A stretch of 64,000 nt of DNA from JBMYRH01 sp049602155 (GCA_049602155.1 JBMYRH010000019.1:43131-107130); one strand, 5' to 3'. Shown: positions 53,797 through 63,058, counted from the first letter of the stretch. Translations and numbers: made by a program. Notes: generated by a model from the letters alone, not told the origin.

Positions 53797-54402
53797 CTAA
53801 AAGTCGAGGGGACGGCGGCCGTCGAGCGCGCGGCCCAGGGTCGTCGCGTCGATGTACTCAAGGTCCCCACCGTGGGGGATCCCCGTCGCGATGCGCGAGA
53901 GGCTGACATTCGCCGGAGACAAAAGCCGCGCCAAATAGAGCGCGGTCGCCTCCCCTTCCACACCCGTTGAGGTCGCCACGATGACCTCAGACACGCCCTC
54001 GTCCACGAGCCGCGCGTGGAGGTTCTCGAGCTTCAACTGAGCCGGGCCGATCCCCTTGAGCGGTGCCAAGGCCCCATGAAGGACGTGATAGCGGCCTCGA
54101 TACGTCCCAGTGCGCTCAATGGCCATCAAGTCGGAGATCCCCTCCACGATGCAGACCACCTGAGCCTCACGACCTGGGTCTCGGCACACCTTGCAGAGCG
54201 TGTCCTCTGCGATGTTATGACAGACCTCGCAGAAGCCGACTGACTCACTGAGATCGGCCAAGGCGCTTGAGAGCTCATCGGCGTAACCGACCGGCTCACT
54301 CAGCACGTGGAATGCGAGGCGCGTGGCGCTTCGTTCGCCGATGCCAGGCAGCCGGGCGAGGAGCGACGCGAGCTTGTCCAGGGCAGGAGGGAGCACGCTC
54401 AC
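53797..54402 (-). CDS. recR: Recombination protein RecR
   Basis: About 201 residues, normal RecR length, from the GTG at 54402, which follows the ybaB stop after one base and has GGAGG just upstream. The N-terminal helix-hairpin-helix 'LLARLPGIGERSATRLAFHVL' is followed by the Cys4 zinc finger ('CEVCHNIAEDTLCKVC') and the Toprim domain ('VCIVEGISDLMAIE', 'IVATSTGVEGEATALYLARLL'). The Walker-B-like end 'GIPHGGDLEYIDATTLGRAL' is typical. RecR acts with RecO/RecF in loading RecA at gaps. Last gene of dnaX-ybaB-recR. Confidence 0.96.
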   Translation of the reverse strand: MSVLPPALDKLASLLARLPGIGERSATRLAFHVLSEPVGYADELSSALADLSESVGFCEVCHNIAEDTLCKVCRDPGREAQVVCIVEGISDLMAIERTGTYRGRYHVLHGALAPLKGIGPAQLKLENLHARLVDEGVSEVIVATSTGVEGEATALYLARLLSPANVSLSRIATGIPHGGDLEYIDATTLGRALDGRRPLDF

Positions 54403-54403
54403 C

Positions 54404-54760
54404 TTAGCCTCCGAGGCCGCCCATACCGCCCATTCCGGCCATGTCGAGCATCCGCGCCAAGGGCCCGAGCTCATCTTTCACCAGGTCGCGAGAGCGCACC
54501 AAGGCCGCGTTGGTCGCAGCGACCACCAAGTCCTGGAGCATCTCAATATCCTCTGCGGTCGCGACCTTGGGGTCGATGTCAACGCGCGTGATCTCCATCT
54601 TGCCGTTGGCGGTGACGGTCACCAAGCCACCAGCGGCCTCACCGGTCACCAAGCGCCCAGCAGCACGCTGTTGCGCCTGCTGAACTTGCTGCTGCATCTG
54701 CGTCGCCTGCTGAAGCAAGCCCTGGATTCCGCCGGAAAGCGGGTTGTTCTCATCGCTCAT
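54404..54760 (-). CDS. ybaB: YbaB/EbfC nucleoid-associated protein
   Basis: A 118-residue protein. 'GLLQQATQMQQQVQQAQQRAAG' is the coiled-coil-forming N-terminal helix; 'GLVTVTANGKMEITRVDIDP' is the YbaB beta-sheet core; 'ATNAALVRSRDLVKDELG' is the C-terminal helix; a Met/Gly-rich tail ('MLDMAGMGGMGGLGG') ends it, as often in this family. It binds DNA as a dimer. The start overlaps the dnaX stop by 4 bases, and recR follows at once, as in many bacteria. Confidence 0.95.
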   Translation of the reverse strand: MSDENNPLSGGIQGLLQQATQMQQQVQQAQQRAAGRLVTGEAAGGLVTVTANGKMEITRVDIDPKVATAEDIEMLQDLVVAATNAALVRSRDLVKDELGPLARMLDMAGMGGMGGLGG

Positions 54761-56820
54761 AGACCGTTCTCCTCATCGTCGTTCAGCTGGACTCGGGACA
54801 GGGTCGCGCCGAAGCGCGCGACCACGGTCTGGACCGCGGGGTGGTTCGCCAGCGCCTCTCGGCGCGCTTTTAACTTGGCGATTCGGCGCGCCTCTCGGCG
54901 CTCAAAGGGCGTGTCATGGGCCTGCTCAACCATCTGCACTTCGAACCCTCTGACGGGCCCCATGTGCTGATGCAGCTGCTGCAGGATGATGGCGCGTGAC
55001 TCCTGCACGCTCTCGATCGTGTGGGTAGACCGCCCTGAGCCCACGAGGATCGTCCCGTCCACGTAAGAGAGCACCTGCACATGGTCCAAGCTCGCGGCGA
55101 GGACAGGCTCCTCCACACGGACCGCGTCCGCGAAGCGCTCCCAGTCGTCCTGAACGAAAGAGGCTGGGGCAGGTCCGGACACCGCCGTGTCACTCAAAGT
55201 ATCGGCCAACGCCGGCGATTCAGGTACCGGTGAGACCTCGGGGGTCGGCGCGGAGCTCTCGGGCGCCGCAGGAGCCTCGGGCGCTGAAGGCGCCTCGACC
55301 TCCTCGGTCGTGATCGCGGCCTCTTCGATCGCGGCCGATGTAGCCTCTTCAATCGACTCATCTGCAGCGTCTGACGCCTCAGCGGCAGGGGGGAGCTCGG
55401 CTGCCGGGGGCGGCGCGACCGCAGGTGGCACCTCAACCACCGGGGGCGGCTCCACCGCAGGGGCCTCTTCGGCGACAAGCGCGCTCGCGACTAACGAGAG
55501 GTGCGAGGCCGCCGCGACATCTGCCACCGGAGCCAAATTCGTCGCGAGGTTCTGAGCACCATGCGGACCTGGAGAGGGGGCGCTACCTCCGCTCGACGGT
55601 GCACTCGCTGCGGACGGCGTTCCGGTGGATGCGCGCCCGCTGCCTGGTCCTGGGGGAGGCAGCGGCGCTCCGGAGGCGAGGTGGCGCTCGATGGCTGCGA
55701 GCCTATCGACGAGGTCGTCGAGGGGGCGCAGTGGTCGCAGGCGGCTCATTCGAATCGCCATCATCTCAAGCTCGAGGCGAGGGAAGCCTGCGTCGACGAC
55801 GCGCTCTGCAGATCGGATCGCCAGCGCGAGCAAGCGCTCCAGATCTTCCGGGCTTTGGTTGGCGCCCATCTGACTGAGGGCCTGACGCTCTTCGTCCGCC
55901 AAGTCGGTCAACGAACCGCCAGGTCCAGCGACCTGCAGCACGACGATGTCTCGTAAATAGTGCACCAAATCGGCACTGAACTGCCGCAAGTCCACGCCGT
56001 AACTGACGACCTCTTCGACCACGGAGAGGGCCGTCTTGGCGTCATGCGCGAGGGTCGCGCCGACCAACTTGGCGAGCCACGCGCGATCGGCGACGCCCAA
56101 GATCTCGGCGACTTGGTCATAGGTCGCGGTCTGGCCGCAGAAGCTGATGATGCGATCCAGCAGGCTGAGCGCGTCGCGCATCGAGCCCTCTGACTCACGG
56201 CAAACGAGCCCGATACCGCTCTCTTCGATGCTGACGCCCTCTTCCGCCAAGATCTCGCCGAGGCGTTTGGTCATCACCTTGACGGGGATGCGCTTGAAGT
56301 CGAAGCGCTGACAGCGGCTCAAGATAGTGACCGGGATGCGCTGCGGCTCGGTGGTCGCGAAGATGAACTTCACGTGGGCCGGGGGCTCCTCCAAGGTCTT
56401 CAACAGCGCGTTGAAGGCCTCGGTGGTCAGCATGTGGACCTCGTCGATGATGTAGATCTTGTAGCGGTCGCGCTGAGGCGCGTAGGCGACCCCGTCACGC
56501 AGATCACGGATCTCACCGATGCCACGGTTCGACGCACCGTCGATCTCAAAGACATCGATCGCCGAGCCGCTGGCGATCTCGGTGCACGCCTCACACACAC
56601 CGCAAGGCGTGCCTGTGGACCCCTCCACGCAATTGAGCGCGCGCGCGAGGACACGGGCAGCGGTAGTCTTACCCACGCCGCGGGCGCCACAGAAGAGGAA
56701 CGCGTGGTGGACGCGGTCCTGCTCAATGGCTTGGGTCAAGGTCCGCGTCACGTGCTCTTGGCCCGTGATCGCCTCGAAGGTCTGGGGGCGCCACTTTCGG
56801 GCGAGGACGAGGTAACTCAT
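54757..56820 (-). CDS. dnaX: DNA polymerase III subunit gamma/tau
   Basis: A 687-residue clamp-loader ATPase. Walker A 'GARGVGKTTAARVLAR' is at 45-60, the zinc site Cys64-x8-Cys73-x2-Cys76-x2-Cys79 is intact ('CGVCEACTEI'), Walker B/SRC motif 'IIDEVHML' at 124-131, and the sensor 1 region 'FIFATTEPQRIPVTILSRCQ' follows. Domain III extends to about 370. Residues ~375-560 are a long Pro/Ala/Glu-rich low-complexity linker, and the C-terminal ~110 residues are the tau-type domain ('VLAASLDHVQVLSYVDGTILVG'). No obvious frameshift-slippery run for a gamma product was checked. First gene of dnaX-ybaB-recR. Confidence 0.95.
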   Translation of the reverse strand: MSYLVLARKWRPQTFEAITGQEHVTRTLTQAIEQDRVHHAFLFCGARGVGKTTAARVLARALNCVEGSTGTPCGVCEACTEIASGSAIDVFEIDGASNRGIGEIRDLRDGVAYAPQRDRYKIYIIDEVHMLTTEAFNALLKTLEEPPAHVKFIFATTEPQRIPVTILSRCQRFDFKRIPVKVMTKRLGEILAEEGVSIEESGIGLVCRESEGSMRDALSLLDRIISFCGQTATYDQVAEILGVADRAWLAKLVGATLAHDAKTALSVVEEVVSYGVDLRQFSADLVHYLRDIVVLQVAGPGGSLTDLADEERQALSQMGANQSPEDLERLLALAIRSAERVVDAGFPRLELEMMAIRMSRLRPLRPLDDLVDRLAAIERHLASGAPLPPPGPGSGRASTGTPSAASAPSSGGSAPSPGPHGAQNLATNLAPVADVAAASHLSLVASALVAEEAPAVEPPPVVEVPPAVAPPPAAELPPAAEASDAADESIEEATSAAIEEAAITTEEVEAPSAPEAPAAPESSAPTPEVSPVPESPALADTLSDTAVSGPAPASFVQDDWERFADAVRVEEPVLAASLDHVQVLSYVDGTILVGSGRSTHTIESVQESRAIILQQLHQHMGPVRGFEVQMVEQAHDTPFERREARRIAKLKARREALANHPAVQTVVARFGATLSRVQLNDDEENGL

Positions 56821-56895
56821 GGCTTACCTATACCCGACCCTGACCGGAGAAGACAGGGGCGATCCCACGCCACAGAGGAGGGGCCGCTCAGCCCC

Positions 56896-58281
56896 CTATT
56901 CACAGTCGCCGCAGTCCCCGGGGCACGACTGACAATTCTCGGTGTGGTTGTCCGTGATACTCAGCGTCTGAAGCTGACCTGGCAGCTCATGCACACGACA
57001 GCTGTATGTCCCAGACTCCGTCGCCACCGAGTCGTGGACTTCACCGGAGTCCACGGTGTGATTCCCGAGGCTCCCATCACAGAGGAGGTTGATCGGGCCG
57101 TCGGTGTCGTTCGTCCAAGAGACCGTGTCACCGACCATGACATCCAACTGAACTGCGGTGAACCCTGAGCCGGTCACCGTCACAGGGTGCGTGCTGTTCT
57201 CGTAGACATCACACACCGAGTTACCGCAGCCCGAGCAGCAGTCTTCAAGGCACGTCTCGCACGCCTCGAAGTACTCGCAGACGCCGTTACCGCACGGATC
57301 GCAGTCACTGTCGGGGGGAAAGAAGAAGACCGGGATCGCCGAGAAATCAAACACGGAAGAGAGCGCTGTGCACGGCCCCTCCGCCGACGGCATATCCCCA
57401 AGCGGCGTCAGGAGCGCGGTCATGGGCCCCAAGAGGCCACCAGTGTTCTGAGCGCCCTTAGCGACTAAGGCGAGGAGATCGCTCATCGCCAACGTGCCCC
57501 CGACTAAGCCCTCCACCAAGTGCCCCTCTTCGTTAAACCTTATCCTGAGCTTCGCGCCGGTGAAGACGAAGGGGTAGACGCGCTCAAACATCGAGAACAT
57601 GAAGCTCAAGACGCTAAACTCGGCCACCAAGACGCCGTCAACGATCTTCGCTGAGTCCGCCATCACGCTCGGTGAGTCGTTTTGAACGCACATGGTCTGG
57701 TAGGCCACGAGGTTCCCCTCCGTGTCCATCAGCGCGCTGCCGCCGCCGAGCTCATAGACCAGCTCCACCTCATCATCGTTGACGAGGTCATCGATGCCGC
57801 GGAGCTCGAAGAGGTGGAAGAAGCCCGAGTCCTCGATGGAGGTCTCGAGGTAATCAAAGGCTTGCCCCAACCCTGCCGGCTCAAAGAGCGGCGTGAGGCG
57901 CGCCATCTGATTGTCGATGCCTTGCACGCCGTCAGGGCTCTCAAAGTCCTCCCAGTCGCAGTCCTCAGGGTCAGTCCCGTCAGAGACATTGCCGTCGAGG
58001 TTGAAGCCTCGGACGACGCCAGGGGAGAGCTCGACCGGGAAGGTCAGGGTGTTGATCAAGAAGCGCTGCACGCTCTGAGGGGGCTCCGCCTCCGGCGCCT
58101 CGGGGGCATCGACGACGCTCACCGCGTCGGAGGGATCGTCGCTCGGCGCCTCCCCATCAGCGGGAGGAACCGACGCGTCCTCTTCAGGAGGTGCGTAGGG
58201 CACGACGGGCTGCAACCCCTGACACGCAGAGAGCGCGAGGAGCGTCAAGGCCGCCAGCCAGGGTGTGTGGGCGCGCATCAT
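56896..58281 (-). CDS. Lipoprotein with CGNG-type Cys modules and cupredoxin-like C-terminal domain
   Basis: A 461-residue lipoprotein (signal ends 'ALSAC'). Residues 25-90 are an acidic linker; 90-330 are beta-rich with no motif I know. Then 'CGNGVCEYFEACETCLEDC' and 'CSGCGNSVCDVYENS' are Cys modules typical of myxobacterial lipoproteins. The last ~95 residues look like a cupredoxin/plastocyanin: 'QLDVMVGDTVSWTNDTDGPI', a His in 'LGNHTVDSG', and 'SGTYSCRVHELPG' giving Cys and His ligands (the usual Met is not evident). The protein ends 'CPGDCGDCE'. Third gene of an operon with the DUF1552 and DUF1592 proteins (4-base overlap). Confidence 0.8.
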   Translation of the reverse strand: MMRAHTPWLAALTLLALSACQGLQPVVPYAPPEEDASVPPADGEAPSDDPSDAVSVVDAPEAPEAEPPQSVQRFLINTLTFPVELSPGVVRGFNLDGNVSDGTDPEDCDWEDFESPDGVQGIDNQMARLTPLFEPAGLGQAFDYLETSIEDSGFFHLFELRGIDDLVNDDEVELVYELGGGSALMDTEGNLVAYQTMCVQNDSPSVMADSAKIVDGVLVAEFSVLSFMFSMFERVYPFVFTGAKLRIRFNEEGHLVEGLVGGTLAMSDLLALVAKGAQNTGGLLGPMTALLTPLGDMPSAEGPCTALSSVFDFSAIPVFFFPPDSDCDPCGNGVCEYFEACETCLEDCCSGCGNSVCDVYENSTHPVTVTGSGFTAVQLDVMVGDTVSWTNDTDGPINLLCDGSLGNHTVDSGEVHDSVATESGTYSCRVHELPGQLQTLSITDNHTENCQSCPGDCGDCE

Positions 58282-59615
58282 GTGAGGATCTCCGAGATGC
58301 TGACCGTCGCCGCGTGCTCACCGACCCCAAAGCTGGGCATGTCGATCCCGAGGGCCCGCGCAATCGTCAGCGGCACCCGGGTAGCGTTATCTCCAGCGTC
58401 GGAGCGCCAGTGGACATCCGTCACCAGTGCACCGTCTCCAGAGCCCACCATCACGGTCGGGAAGTCCTCTCCCGAGTGGAGCTTGCCCGAGGCGCAGTCC
58501 GAGGTCCCGAGCACGATCATGTGGTCCAAGAGCGTGCCGTCGCCCTCCTGAATGCTGTCGAGGGCGATCAGGAGGTCTCGGAAGGCCTCCATGCAGAAGA
58601 TCATGCACTCGTGTACATGGTGCTGCGGATCCGCTTCGAAATGGGTCAGGCTGTGATGCGAATCGTCCTGCCCCGGGAAGAGCGTGCCGTTGCCCACCGC
58701 CGCCGTGAACCAGCTGCTCACGACGCGTGTTTGATCGCAAGCCAGCGCATACGCCGCGATCTGCGAGAAGATCGCGTTCATCTCATGGAAGGGCTGAAGG
58801 CCCCCCTCATCGCCGTACTCGGCTTGAGGGGTGTCCGGGTACGCGCATGCAGCGAGCTGAGGCGGGTCCTCTAAGATCGCGATCTGCTTCTCGATGGCGC
58901 GGATACCGTCCAGGTGCTGCTCGAGCCGAATCTTATCCGAGGCCCCGACCTGGGCATTCAGGCTCGAGATGTCCTCCATCACCGCGTCTAGCACGCTGCG
59001 ATCGAGGGCCAAGCGCGGGTCGGGCTCAGAGTCTTCCCCCGGGAGCGAGAAGCTGCCCCCAAAGACCCGCTCAAAGAATGCGTAAGGGGAGAGCTCTGCA
59101 GGGGCGTGTTCGTAGAGCCCCGTATGGGACAAGCCGCTCCGCTTTTTATCCGTGCCAAACTCAAGGGACTTGAAGCGCGTGTCCTTGCCGATGGAATCAG
59201 CGATGCGCTGATCGAACGTCTTACCGCTGAACGCCCAGTCGTCCCCGTTCATAAAGAGGGGCTCGCCGACCATAAAACGGCACGCGGTCTCAAAGTGGGG
59301 CTCACCCACCCCGGAGAAGGGCACATTGAGGCCCGTCACGACGGTCATCTTCTGTTTAAAGGCCGCAAGCGGTGAGAGCTGCTCCGAGATCTGCCACGCG
59401 TCTCCGACGCCAGTCTCGGTGGGGTTCCAATAATGAGCGAGGTGACCGTTGCCCCAGTAGAAGAGGCCAAAGCGCTGCGGGAACCCGGACTGGCCGCTGG
59501 CCGCGTAGGCGGTCCCGTGGCTGTTCAAGAAGAGCTCCAGCGGGGGCAACCCGATGGCCACCGCGGCGCCGCCTAAGATCCCCCTCAAGAAGCTCCGACG
59601 TCCAAAGTGCTTCAT
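58278..59615 (-). CDS. DUF1552 secreted protein (Tat substrate)
   Basis: A 445-residue protein with the twin-arginine motif 'GRRSFLRGILGGAAVAIGLPP' at the N-terminus, so folded export to the periplasm. The DUF1552 domain follows: 'QRFGLFYWGNGHLAHYWNPTE', 'KMTVVTGLNVPF', 'EPHFETACRFMVGEPL', 'SLTHFEADPQHHVHECMIFC' and 'MIVLGTSDCASGKLHSGEDFPTV'. The His/Asp-rich blocks and the sulfatase/phosphatase-like arrangement suggest a metal-binding hydrolase, but the family is unassigned. It is normally paired with DUF1592/DUF1588 proteins in Planctomycetes and Myxococcota, as here (4-base overlaps on both sides). Confidence 0.9.
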   Translation of the reverse strand: MKHFGRRSFLRGILGGAAVAIGLPPLELFLNSHGTAYAASGQSGFPQRFGLFYWGNGHLAHYWNPTETGVGDAWQISEQLSPLAAFKQKMTVVTGLNVPFSGVGEPHFETACRFMVGEPLFMNGDDWAFSGKTFDQRIADSIGKDTRFKSLEFGTDKKRSGLSHTGLYEHAPAELSPYAFFERVFGGSFSLPGEDSEPDPRLALDRSVLDAVMEDISSLNAQVGASDKIRLEQHLDGIRAIEKQIAILEDPPQLAACAYPDTPQAEYGDEGGLQPFHEMNAIFSQIAAYALACDQTRVVSSWFTAAVGNGTLFPGQDDSHHSLTHFEADPQHHVHECMIFCMEAFRDLLIALDSIQEGDGTLLDHMIVLGTSDCASGKLHSGEDFPTVMVGSGDGALVTDVHWRSDAGDNATRVPLTIARALGIDMPSFGVGEHAATVSISEILT

Positions 59616-61354
59616 GGCGTCACCTCCTCAACCGCCCCCACATGACGGAAGGCCGCGCTCATCGCGATGTCCTCGAGCAGCGCCGACAACCTAAAGTCTG
59701 CGGTCCCAAACCGAGAAGCGAGCGCATCAAGTTGCGGTGTCTCAGCCGCCTCTGGCATCCGGCCGTTGGCGAACGCCCACAGGGTGTCAACGAGGCAGGG
59801 GACAAAGTCAGGGTGCGTCGACACCGCGTGCCCCAAGCCGACAGCGTCCGCGAACTCATCGCCATCGAGGGAGCCCGAAGGGTCGATCACCGCTCCGTTC
59901 TCTGTGGCGCGAAAGCCCCCCATCCCGTCGAAGTTCTCCATGCTCAAGCCGATGAGGTCGGTGAGCTCATGACAGCCCGCGCAGCTCGGCGTCTCGAGGT
60001 GCACAGCCAAGCGCTCGCGCATCGTCGGGGCGTCCGATGAGCCGTCCGGGATCGTCGTGTCCACGTTCGCAGGCGGACTCGGCATGTGCTGGCACAAGAG
60101 GCGCTCTCGTACGAAGACGCCGCGGAGGGTTGGTGACGATCGATTCGGGCTCGCATGAAGCGAGAGGACGCTCGCGTGGCCGAGCAAGCCAGCCCGCACG
60201 CCATCGGCCGGGAGTTCGATCTGCGCGAAGGTCTCGACGTCCGGGGCGGGCACCCCATAAAGCCCAGCCAAGCGCCGGGTCACGAAGGTCGTCCGGGTCG
60301 TCATGAGCGTGCGAAAGTCCGTGTCCGCATCAAACACAAGGTGCTCGAGCAGGCGCAGCGTCTCTTCGCGCGCCTGCACCCCTATATCCGGGCTAAAGTA
60401 GGGGAACACCGACGGGTCTTTGCTGAGCTCCAAGAGGCCATCGAGCTCCAGCCAGTCATCAGCGAAGGCGCGGAGACCACGACGCGCCCGGGGGTCGGCG
60501 AGCATGCCCTGGACGACCTCACGGAGTCGCACGACGTCGCTCAGGTCCCCCGCCTCAGCGGCCGCGAGCAACGCATCATCTGGCCCCGAGTCCCACAGAA
60601 AGAGCGCGAGGCGCGTCGCCATCTGCCAGCCTGTGTAGGCCCCAGAGGACTCATGACCCTCGGAGGAGATGCCGTGGGTGTAGATGAAGTGAGGTGACGC
60701 GAGGATGGCGGTCATCACGTAGCGGATGCCCTCCTCGACGCTGCCTAAGACGGCGCTCGCGTTCTGACCGAGCGTCACGAGATCGGCATGTTCATCGTCG
60801 GTAAGGGGCCGGCGCCAAAGTCGAGGTCCCCAGAGGTGAACGAGCTCGGTCAAGCAAGCCTGGTCATCGGCGAGGGCCGCGCAGTCGATAAGCTCCGAGC
60901 GGATGGGCACGAACTCGATGAGCTGCACAGCGACGCTCACAGCCCCTTTCACGTAGCGCTCGACGCCGAGGCTCGAGAGGCCGTTGACCGAGGCCCCGAC
61001 GGAATAGAGCCCCTCGCTGCGACCGTCGCGCTCCAAGCTTGTAGGGACCACGAGATCCGGGCCAAACCAATCCGATAACGTGTGGCGGTATTGACTCGCA
61101 GTGAGGCGACGCATCACTGGGGGGGCGTCGGACTCGAGGGGTGGATCGAGGTCCTCGACAGCAGAGGCCACGTCAGCGGGAGTCGGCTCATCCCCGTCCC
61201 CAGGCGACGTATCGCCGGTGGATGCAGGCTCGGAGGCAGCGGCGTCCTCCACAGGGGTGGCCACAGGGGCTGGCATCTCTCCGTAGCACCCCACGAGGCT
61301 CAAAAGGGCTGCGAAGAGGCCGTAGCGCATGAGCGTGTGATCGCGAGCGTTCAT
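59612..61354 (-). CDS. DUF1592/DUF1588 secreted lipoprotein
   Basis: A 580-residue lipoprotein (signal ending 'SLVGC'). 'MRRLTASQYRHTLSDWFGPD' is the DUF1587 opening, followed by 'RALRAFADDWLELDGLLELS'-like DUF1592 sequence, then the DUF1588 block with 'LCQHMPSPPANVDTTIPDG' and 'SCAGCHELTDLIGLSMENFD' (a C-x2-C-H haem-binding-like motif) and the DUF1585 end 'DFVPCLVDTLWAFANGR'. Typical cargo of Planctomycete-type genomes, thought to be cell-surface and redox-linked. First gene of a three-gene operon with the DUF1552 and cupredoxin-like proteins. Confidence 0.88.
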   Translation of the reverse strand: MNARDHTLMRYGLFAALLSLVGCYGEMPAPVATPVEDAAASEPASTGDTSPGDGDEPTPADVASAVEDLDPPLESDAPPVMRRLTASQYRHTLSDWFGPDLVVPTSLERDGRSEGLYSVGASVNGLSSLGVERYVKGAVSVAVQLIEFVPIRSELIDCAALADDQACLTELVHLWGPRLWRRPLTDDEHADLVTLGQNASAVLGSVEEGIRYVMTAILASPHFIYTHGISSEGHESSGAYTGWQMATRLALFLWDSGPDDALLAAAEAGDLSDVVRLREVVQGMLADPRARRGLRAFADDWLELDGLLELSKDPSVFPYFSPDIGVQAREETLRLLEHLVFDADTDFRTLMTTRTTFVTRRLAGLYGVPAPDVETFAQIELPADGVRAGLLGHASVLSLHASPNRSSPTLRGVFVRERLLCQHMPSPPANVDTTIPDGSSDAPTMRERLAVHLETPSCAGCHELTDLIGLSMENFDGMGGFRATENGAVIDPSGSLDGDEFADAVGLGHAVSTHPDFVPCLVDTLWAFANGRMPEAAETPQLDALASRFGTADFRLSALLEDIAMSAAFRHVGAVEEVTP

Positions 61355-61470
61355 CGCCGCCCATGTTCACCGACAGATGGCGGGGACGCAATCACGCGTG
61401 CATATCTTTCGGTCTTCCGACGGGAGACAGGTGCCCCGTGGGCCGAGGTCATGCTACGACTCCCCCCGTG

Positions 61471-62403
61471 ATGTCCGACCCCTCCCACGCGATGCCGCTC
61501 TATTTTCATGCGCTCTACACGGACGGCATCGCGCCCGAGGCTCGGTTCCCACGAGAGCGCTATCGCCTTATCGCGGAGCGCTTGATCGATCAGGGCGATC
61601 ACATCGCGGTCTGCGAATCGCCCCCGGCGACAGATGACGAGATCGCTATCGCACACGACCCCGACTACGTGACCCGCTTTTTACGCGGTGAGATGGAGGA
61701 GTCCGAGCGACGGCGCATCGGCCTCCGCCCCTGGACCGACCTGCTCATCCCTCGCACGAGGCACCTGATCGGGGGCGCCATCGCGGCCTTAGCCGATGTA
61801 CTTGAGGGGGGTGGGATCGCAGCAAATATGGCCGGCGGCACCCACCATGCGCACTTCGACTGGGGCGCCGGGTACTGCGTCTTCAATGACCTCGCGATCT
61901 GCGCCCGGCTGGCTGTGGAGCGACACGGCGTGAAGCGGGTCGCGGTCGTGGACCTCGACGTCCATCAAGGTGACGGGACCGCGACGATCCTCGCGAAGGA
62001 CCCCGAGATCTTCACGCTCTCTGTGCACTGCGCACACAACTTCCCGATGACCAAGAGCGTCAGTGACCTCGACGTCGCGCTCCCCATCGACACAGAAGAC
62101 GCCGCCTACCTCGAGGCCGTGACCTCCGCCTTGGACATGGTCTGGCGCACAGAGCCAGAGCTCGTCCTCTTCCAGGCGGGCGTGGACCCCCTCAAGGCTG
62201 ACCGTCTCGGTCGTCTCGCGATCAGCCGTGAGGGGCTGAGGCGCCGCAATCAGCTCGTCTTCGACGCTGTCGTCGCTCGCGAACTCCCCTGCGTCGTCTT
62301 CATGGGGGGCGGCTATTGCAAGCCTATCGAGCCCACGATCGACGCCTTCGTCGACCTCTTCCAGCAAGCCGCAGAAGCTCACGCCACCGTACGTGCGGGT
62401 TGA
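61471..62403 (+). CDS. Histone-deacetylase-fold (acetoin utilisation/APAH-type) enzyme
   Basis: About 310 residues from the ATG at 61471; 'MPLYFHALYTDG' at 61492 is an equally plausible start. It is a class II HDAC-like metal hydrolase: 'GGTHHAHFDWGAGYCVFND' with the His-His pair, 'VVDLDVHQGDGTATIL' with Asp/His ligands, 'LSVHCAHNFP' with the His, and 'FQAGVDPLKADRLGRL' with the second Asp. Such bacterial enzymes deacetylate acetylpolyamines, acetoin-linked substrates or lysine. It is divergent from the DUF1592 operon and lies 55 bases before the peroxiredoxin gene. Confidence 0.9.
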   Translation: MSDPSHAMPLYFHALYTDGIAPEARFPRERYRLIAERLIDQGDHIAVCESPPATDDEIAIAHDPDYVTRFLRGEMEESERRRIGLRPWTDLLIPRTRHLIGGAIAALADVLEGGGIAANMAGGTHHAHFDWGAGYCVFNDLAICARLAVERHGVKRVAVVDLDVHQGDGTATILAKDPEIFTLSVHCAHNFPMTKSVSDLDVALPIDTEDAAYLEAVTSALDMVWRTEPELVLFQAGVDPLKADRLGRLAISREGLRRRNQLVFDAVVARELPCVVFMGGGYCKPIEPTIDAFVDLFQQAAEAHATVRAG

Positions 62404-62457
62404 TGCACCCGAGATGCTCTGCTAATCGGCACCTCACCACCCCTGAGGAGCACGCAC

Positions 62458-62913
62458 ATGCTGGAAGTCGGCGACACCGCACCTGCCTTCACTTTGACTG
62501 ACCAAGAGGGAGAGAGCGTCTCCTTGAGCGACTTCTTGGGTCGCAAAGTCTTCGTCTGGTTCTACCCGAAAGCCAACACCCCTGGGTGCACCGCCGAGGG
62601 CTGTGGGTTGCGTGACCATGCGCCGGAATTCGACGCCATGGGCATCGAGATCCTCGGGATCAGCATGGACACCGTGCGTAAGCAGAAGAACTTCGCCACC
62701 AAGCAGAGCTTCCCCTACCGACTCCTCAGCGACCCCGAGGGCGTCGCCGTCCATGGCTTTGGTGCATGGGGCCACAAGAAGTTCATGGGCAAAGAGTACG
62801 ACGGGATCCTGCGCAGTTCGTTCCTCATCGACGAGCAAGGCGTGATTGAGCGCGTCTGGGCCAAGGTGAAGACCAAGTCGCACGCGACCGACGTCTTGGC
62901 CGAACTCAGCTGA
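62458..62913 (+). CDS. bcp: Thiol peroxidase of the bacterioferritin-comigratory-protein (PrxQ) type
   Basis: A 151-residue cytoplasmic peroxiredoxin with GAGGAG before the ATG. The peroxidatic Cys44 is in 'YPKANTPGCTAEGC', with the nearby Cys49 as resolving cysteine (C-x4-C, PrxQ type), and 'GISMDTVRKQKNFATKQSFP' and 'RSSFLIDEQGVIERVW' are the expected blocks. It reduces hydrogen and organic peroxides with thioredoxin. Adjacent on the plus strand to the HDAC-fold gene; the SRP RNA and tRNA cluster converges from the right. Confidence 0.93.
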   Translation: MLEVGDTAPAFTLTDQEGESVSLSDFLGRKVFVWFYPKANTPGCTAEGCGLRDHAPEFDAMGIEILGISMDTVRKQKNFATKQSFPYRLLSDPEGVAVHGFGAWGHKKFMGKEYDGILRSSFLIDEQGVIERVWAKVKTKSHATDVLAELS

Positions 62914-62944
62914 ACCAGCTAAGCAGAGCACCAAGTGACACTCG

Positions 62945-62962
62945 CACCGCCCGTGGGCGGTG
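62945..62962. repeat. Perfect inverted repeat between bcp and the SRP RNA gene
   Basis: CACCGCCC-GT-GGGCGGTG, an 8-bp stem with almost no loop (more likely 7 bp with a 4-base loop). It is followed by A-runs on the plus strand and preceded by the T-run of the SRP gene on the minus strand, so it may help separate the two converging transcripts. Confidence 0.6.
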
Positions 62963-62967
62963 AAAAA

Positions 62968-63058
62968 GGGATGGCCGGGGCCTGGCACAAGAAACGGACG
63001 CTACCGTTGCTTCCTCCCGGACCTGGCGGAGTTCACGCTCACTCCCTCGCCAGACCGC
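62968..63058 (-). ncRNA. ffs: Signal recognition particle RNA (4.5S-like)
   Basis: On the minus strand the conserved core AGGTCCGGGAGGAAGCAAC matches the SRP RNA domain IV, with a GGGA (GNRA) tetraloop between TCC and GGA. The 5' GGTCTGGC (63049-63056) pairs perfectly over 8 bp with GCCAGGCC (62979-62986). A T-run follows at 62963-62967. Length of about 90 nt fits the short SRP RNA. It guides ribosomes making membrane proteins via Ffh. Exact ends are estimated. Confidence 0.92.

Noticed and set aside
62945..62962. Classical terminator for bcp
   Set aside because: The hairpin is followed by A, not T, on the bcp strand; kept only as an inverted repeat.
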